Shown here piece after piece: positions 7,201-9,680 of a stretch of DNA of 9,680 nucleotides. Positions within the stretch are counted from its first letter, which is position 1. Each line of letters opens with the position of its first letter. Source of the stretch: JBBIJH01 sp037446075 (GTDB taxonomy: Bacteria > Bacteroidota > Ignavibacteria > UBA10030 > JAHEZR01); NCBI GenBank assembly GCA_037446075.1, contig JBBIJH010000097.1:1-9680 (forward strand), in the 5' to 3' direction. The position numbers and the translations under genes were made by a program. The notes below the pieces were generated by a model, which saw only the letters and a list, made by a program, of their open reading frames with translations, was not told the DNA's origin and searched no databases.

Positions 7201-7539
7201 AAGAACTCCTTGCTCAGCAGCGATGCGCTGGATCACTTCTGAATCGGGACAGCGGGCGAGAAGGAGTTCCGCCGTGATTTTTCTGGCTCGTTTGACGCGC
7301 TCCGTCTCAGTGAAGACCTGAAGCCCATCAAGGGCCGGGTAGGAGCAGGAGGCCTGAACACTGGGCGCTCTTCCCGGAGCGTGAATCTCAACCACACAGA
7401 GCCGACACGCGCCGTAGGGAGTCAAGGCTTTGTGATGGCAGAGCGTTGGAACTCGAACGCCAAGCTTTTCGATGGCTGTGAGGAGACTTGTTCCCTCCGC
7501 CACTTCGATTTTCTGGTTGTTGATCGTCAGGCCGATCAT
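4288..7539 (-). CDS. hdrA: HdrA-like FAD/iron-sulfur electron-bifurcating protein with NuoG-like [2Fe-2S] front end and duplicated HdrA halves
   Basis: This is a cytoplasmic flavin-iron-sulfur hub of 1083 residues; ordinary HdrA is about 650. Domains in order: a [2Fe-2S] ferredoxin fold (C34, C45, C48, C65), as in NuoG; two [4Fe-4S] motifs (C124/127/130/134 and C165/168/171/175); a first HdrA half with an inserted ferredoxin motif (C226/234/237/241) and a CVGSRDYERDYC...CC cluster motif (C324, C335, C339, C340), but no Rossmann glycine motif. A second half opens with the HdrA N-terminal domain (C529-H-C531, C564, C589, C621). It then has the FAD-binding G668-G-G-L-A-G673, a repeated CVGSRSPERPYC...CC motif, and C-terminal ferredoxin motifs (C1009/1012/1015/1019 and C1046/1049/1052/1056). 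It starts 3 bp after the GHKL ATPase gene. By homology it receives electrons from MvhD and splits them between ferredoxin and another acceptor. The physiological partners are unknown; HdrB and HdrC are not in the window. Confidence 0.93.
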   Translation of the reverse strand: MIGLTINNQKIEVAEGTSLLTAIEKLGVRVPTLCHHKALTPYGACRLCVVEIHAPGRAPSVQASCSYPALDGLQVFTETERVKRARKITAELLLARCPDSEVIQRIAAEQGVLEPRIRKKYDDCVYCGLCVRMCEERMGRSAIGFTGRGPRKKLEPPFGKHNPMCWTCGACDFICPVGKKVRSLASPFAPVPIPNSYNLGLNSRPAISILYPQAIPNKPSIDNTACIHLNYGACGICEEVCQAKAIKYDQQDQTVELNVGAVVLAPGYETFDPIVNRDLGYGRYPNVITSLHFERILSPSGPFDGHVLRPSDLKKPKRIAFIQCVGSRDYERDYCSAVCCMYATKEAIIAKEHAGADLQCDIFFMDIRAFSKGFESYFELAKKQGVRYIRCRVPLIEEVPETKNLVIKYLTEDDRKVSQEYDLVVLSVGMQPPRSVQKIAETFGVRLNRFGFCDTSVFRPVDSGREGIYVAGPFTEPKDIPETVAQASAAAARVMALLGEARGSLITPTVYPPEIDVRGQEPRVGIFVCHCGTNIASVVNVPSVVEFARTLPGVAYAENNLYTCSNDSLERIKEKIKEHSLNRVVVASCTPRTHEALFRSAVRSAGLNPYYFEMANIRDQCSWVHMHEPEKATEKAKDLVRMALAKVKLNDPLYPRPLEVNHDALVIGGGLAGMMAALALADQGFTVHLVEKEANLGGYLLGVHYLLNGEDPQAALRKLISTVTSHSNIRVYTQARLTEVRGSLGNFESKIAIGENGTTKEIHHGAIIVATGAQTYKPKEFLYGQDERVLLHPELEERLATNEFTANSVAFIQCVGSRSPERPYCSRTCCSETIKLALRIKERQPDSQVYVLYRELRTYGFREAYYTKARQLGVAFIRYADNNPPIVEGQNGKLLVAVRDETLGERVQLLVDNVILATATVPREGNKDLAQLLKVPLSEDKFFLEAHRKLRPIDFATDGIFLCGNAHSPLDVEEVISQALGATARAATILSRDQIELEPTISHVVTENCDGCAYCVDPCPFKAITLVEYVVGGEVKKRVEVNEAICKGCGTCMATCPKKAIYVWHFRPEMLSAEVKAALGVAV

Positions 7540-7542
7540 CTT

Positions 7543-7965
7543 TTATCCGTTAGTGACCACGTACTGAAAGCGAAAATTCACTTCTGGATGGGTCGCTGTT
7601 AGGCATTTAAGTGTCTCTTCAAAATCCCCAAGCGGCTTTCTGTCTATATGACTGAGCCGAAAAGTTGCGGTTACCTTTGATCCCCGACCCTTCGCACTTT
7701 CTATTTCCAGTGTTCCGTCTGCCTCTTCTGCAGACTGTGCGAGGAAGGACAAACCAAGGCCGACTTTCTTACTCGCCTTTGTGGTATAGAAGGGATCCTT
7801 GGAACGTATCGCCGCTTCTTCATCCATTCCCTCACCGTCATCGGCAACTTCAAGTATGAGTGTGTCTTGTGTCTCGTTTTGGGTCAGCTTTATTTCTATG
7901 TTTTTCGCCTTTGCCCTTAACGAGTTCTCGACGATGTCAAGGATATGCAGGGACAAGTCTTCCAT
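7543..7965 (-). CDS. Stand-alone GHKL (histidine-kinase-type) ATPase, no phosphoacceptor domain
   Basis: This is a 140-residue protein made almost only of the ATP-binding domain of histidine kinases and anti-sigma factors. The N-box is HILDIVENSLRA (residues 7-18, with E13 and N14), the G1 box is D42-D-G-E-G-M47, the F-box DPFYTTK is at 57-63, G2 is G69-L-G-L-S and G3 is GRGSKVTATF. No H-box or dimerisation helix precedes the N-box, so it cannot autophosphorylate in the usual way. I chose the ATG at 7965, giving MEDLSLHILDIVENS, over a longer start at 8007. It has GGGGA 7 nt upstream and avoids overlapping the PHP gene, whose stop lies 2 bp away. A 40-residue C-terminal tail has no motif I recognise. 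It directly precedes hdrA. The role is likely regulatory and the target is unknown. Confidence 0.88.
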   Translation of the reverse strand: MEDLSLHILDIVENSLRAKAKNIEIKLTQNETQDTLILEVADDGEGMDEEAAIRSKDPFYTTKASKKVGLGLSFLAQSAEEADGTLEIESAKGRGSKVTATFRLSHIDRKPLGDFEETLKCLTATHPEVNFRFQYVVTNG

Positions 7966-7967
7966 GT

Positions 7968-8690
7968 CTAGTTCCCCACACGTCTTCCGTCCTCGCCCCG
8001 GAGACATTTCCTCATTTCTTCTATGCTCACATCCCTCATCAGGAAGGTAGTGTATCTGGCGCCAATCTTCTTCAATGTGTGTGCATCAGAAGATGTGACG
8101 AACGGGAAGAGATCCTTTTGCGGAATTGTGTCTCGCTTCGATGGATCCGCAAGCTCCAAGGCGTCAAGGGGCAATCCCTCCGGGATGAACCCAAGCTGCC
8201 CTAGAATACCGAACCCTTCCCGATCGACATGAGCCGCGAATGCCAACCCGTCATGCTCATGGATCAAGTCGACGAGCTTGCCGATTGTGATCTCGGTTGA
8301 ACCAATGAGAAGCTTCTTGCTGAATCCAATAACTTCCTCCTCTTCGTTGACGATAACCTGTTCTCCGTACAGCCTTTCGTCGTTTGTTCCGTGAAGATTT
8401 TCATGGACGATTTCTTGAAGTGAATACAACCTATCCCCCACGTCAAACAATGCCAGGAGGTGCACTTCCTCCTTGGATGTCACTTCCATACCTCCAATGA
8501 CCCTTATTCCTTCTTTTGCCGCAGATTTTTCTACTGCAGGGACATTCTCTGCTGAGTTGTGGTCGCAGATACCGATCACGTGAAGACCTTTTCTTTTCGC
8601 CTCCCTTACGATATTCCTTGGAGACATCTCCAGGTCGGCGCACGGCGAAAGACACGTGTGAATGTGCAAATCGGCGTTGAACTCCCTCAT
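7968..8690 (-). CDS. PHP-domain metal-dependent phosphoesterase-like protein (TrpH/YciV-like)
   Basis: This 240-residue protein has the PHP fold. PHP enzymes are metal-dependent phosphoesterases acting on nucleotides, oligonucleotides or histidinol phosphate. All expected metal ligands are visible: D7-L-H9-I-H11 at the start, D43-H44-N, E69 in GMEVTS, H77, H154 in AAHVDR, and D202-A-H204 in SSDAH. The motif set suggests an active enzyme rather than a decayed one. A charged segment between residues about 100 and 135 (VNEEEEV) has no motif I recognise. The start ATG is 1 bp after the stop of the DRTGG gene, and the stop is 2 bp before the GHKL ATPase, indicating one transcript. The substrate is unknown. 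The neighbours suggest turnover of a nucleotide signal or cofactor, which is inference only. Confidence 0.88.
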   Translation of the reverse strand: MREFNADLHIHTCLSPCADLEMSPRNIVREAKRKGLHVIGICDHNSAENVPAVEKSAAKEGIRVIGGMEVTSKEEVHLLALFDVGDRLYSLQEIVHENLHGTNDERLYGEQVIVNEEEEVIGFSKKLLIGSTEITIGKLVDLIHEHDGLAFAAHVDREGFGILGQLGFIPEGLPLDALELADPSKRDTIPQKDLFPFVTSSDAHTLKKIGARYTTFLMRDVSIEEMRKCLRGEDGRRVGN

Positions 8691-8691
8691 G

Positions 8692-9027
8692 CTATCTCAG
8701 TCCAAGTTCATACAACCTGCAGACGACATGATAAGTGGAGAGACTACTGATCATCATGGGAACGTTTTCCTCCTCTGCTTTCCGCAGCGTTTCTTCTTCT
8801 GGAACTCTTCCGTTCACGATGATGATTCCAGAAAGCTCCTTTGAACTGGCCACCGCGACAATGTTCGTATGCGTCTGGAGCGTGATCCAGACGTTGCCTT
8901 TCTTAGAGTGTGCGAGAACATCGCTCAGCAGATCTCCAGCGTATCCGCCGGTCACGTCCCTTTCGAGCAGCTTCTCGCCCGTCTTGACCACTAAGCTCAA
9001 AGCCGCGACTATTTCTTGAAGTTTCAT
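8692..9027 (-). CDS. DRTGG-domain protein
   Basis: This is a 111-residue protein almost entirely made of a DRTGG domain. That domain is named from a short motif and occurs in phosphotransacetylase N-termini and some CBS proteins; its ligand is not well defined. The motif is present as R23-D-V-T-G-G28, followed by the typical GDLLSDV (31-37), GNVWITLQTHTNIVAVA, a hydrophobic SGIIIVNG strand, and a C-terminal half ending LYELGLR. There are no transmembrane or catalytic motifs, so a ligand-binding or adaptor role is more likely than an enzyme. The start codon overlaps the stop of the CBS-ATPase gene by 4 bp (ATGA), which implies translational coupling. Function in this cluster is unknown; I infer a sensory part in the cassette. 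Confidence 0.87.
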   Translation of the reverse strand: MKLQEIVAALSLVVKTGEKLLERDVTGGYAGDLLSDVLAHSKKGNVWITLQTHTNIVAVASSKELSGIIIVNGRVPEEETLRKAEEENVPMMISSLSTYHVVCRLYELGLR

Positions 9028-9680
9028 TTCTTTGTGTAGACGGTGAATTGAAGGTTCGTTCCTTCTCCGACCTTCGAATCTATTTTCATTTCATCGGAGC
9101 AACTCTTGATGTTCGGTAGACCCATCCCTGCGCCGAAACCAAGCTCGCGAACCCAGTCAGGTGCAGTGGAATAACCAGGCCTCATGGCAAGCTCGACATC
9201 TGGGATTCCTGGGCCTTCATCCACCGCATTCACAGTTACCCTGTCAGGCTCGATAGTGGCAATGAGTTCGCCCCTCCGAGAAAAAATAACCATATTCATC
9301 TCGGCTTCATAGGATGCGATGGTAATTCTCCTTGCGGCATCTGGGTGAATGCCGAGTCTTGTGAGATCCTTTTTGAGCTTGCTACTTACCTCTCCAGCTT
9401 TTTCAAAGTTCGACCCTTCAACGTCGTACCTCAGCACCAGAGTAGACCTATCTGAAATGATGTCCTCGAACAAATGGCTCAGTCTGTATCTGCGAATCTC
9501 CTCCCTATAATGATTGGTCTCGAGTCTTCTCAGCAAACAGCCGAGGATATCTCCCTTCGTGATGATTCCCACAAGTTTCTTGGTCTTCCGGTCGATCACG
9601 GGAAACCTGCCAAAGCGATATCGTGCAAACTCATGGATCACATGGACGAGGCGCTCATCTGAGTACACGGTCACAACATT
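9024..9680 (-). CDS. CBS-domain protein fused to an RsbW/SpoIIAB-like ATPase (5' end outside window)
   Basis: The reading frame is open to the right edge, so the true start is missing. The visible 218 residues begin inside a CBS domain: VVTVYSDERL, then FGRFPVIDRKTKKLVGIITKGDIL is recognisable as the second-half CBS pattern, and a first CBS motif probably lies outside. CBS pairs bind adenine nucleotides. The C-terminal half is a GHKL ATPase of the anti-sigma kinase type: N-box EAEMNMVIFSRRGE, G1 box DEGPGIPD, G2 box GFGAGMGLPNIK and G3 GEGT. No H-box is present. This fusion suggests nucleotide-sensing control of a Ser/Thr-kinase-like or sigma/anti-sigma switch. No sigma factor or STAS antagonist appears in the window. 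It overlaps the DRTGG gene by 4 bp. Confidence 0.88.
   Translation of the reverse strand, partial: NVVTVYSDERLVHVIHEFARYRFGRFPVIDRKTKKLVGIITKGDILGCLLRRLETNHYREEIRRYRLSHLFEDIISDRSTLVLRYDVEGSNFEKAGEVSSKLKKDLTRLGIHPDAARRITIASYEAEMNMVIFSRRGELIATIEPDRVTVNAVDEGPGIPDVELAMRPGYSTAPDWVRELGFGAGMGLPNIKSCSDEMKIDSKVGEGTNLQFTVYTKK

Noticed and set aside
7966..8007. Longer start for the GHKL ATPase at 8007
   Set aside because: It would overlap the PHP gene by 40 bp and add residues absent from the recognised MEDLSLHILDI start; the ATG at 7965 has a better ribosome site and 2-bp spacing.
1..9680. CRISPR arrays, tRNA or rRNA genes, insertion sequences
   Set aside because: No regularly spaced direct repeats, no tRNA-like or rRNA-like segment and no transposase motif were seen on either strand.

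Overview
The window is a dense gene cluster read entirely on the minus strand. It encodes a soluble electron-transfer [NiFe] hydrogenase of the Mvh/HdrA type (group 3c-like), its maturation functions, and a four-gene regulatory-looking cassette. The host is probably an anaerobic bacterium: there are GGAGG-type ribosome binding sites, GHKL ATPases of the anti-sigma/sensor type, PHP and DRTGG proteins, a TTGACA-type promoter candidate, and a degenerate intergenic repeat of a kind I associate with bacteria such as Deltaproteobacteria and Acidobacteria. MvhADG-HdrA also occurs in methanogens and other archaea, so the phylum cannot be fixed from this window.

Layout in transcription order, right to left. 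(1) 9680-7543 is a regulatory cassette: a CBS-domain protein fused to an RsbW-like ATPase (5' end outside the window), a DRTGG-domain protein, a PHP-family phosphoesterase-like protein, and a short stand-alone GHKL ATPase. Their junctions are a 4-bp overlap, a 1-bp gap and a 2-bp gap. (2) 7539-4288 is a 1083-residue HdrA-like flavin/iron-sulfur protein with a NuoG-like [2Fe-2S] front end and two HdrA-derived halves. It starts 3 bp after the last cassette gene. (3) 4255-1356 holds mvhD, mvhG and mvhA: the [2Fe-2S] adaptor, the hydrogenase small subunit and the hydrogenase large subunit. (4) 1319-798 is the hydrogenase maturation protease, behind a perfect 11-bp inverted repeat. (5) 797-272 is a 526-bp gap with a promoter candidate, hairpins and a degenerate repeat. 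(6) 271-1 is the 5' part of hypA, the nickel-delivery protein, cut by the left edge.

How the genes probably work together: HypA supplies nickel to the large subunit and the protease removes its C-terminal tail. The mature MvhA/MvhG pair oxidises or evolves H2 and passes electrons through MvhD to HdrA. By family precedent HdrA bifurcates electrons at its FAD between ferredoxin and a second partner. HdrB and HdrC, the usual heterodisulfide-reducing partners, are not in the window, so the second partner is unknown. The cassette is co-directional and nearly seamless with hdrA, and may sense energy or nucleotide state and control this hydrogenase. That link is inferred from gene order; I recall similar cassettes next to bacterial [FeFe] bifurcating hydrogenases. 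It is the best candidate here for an under-described system.
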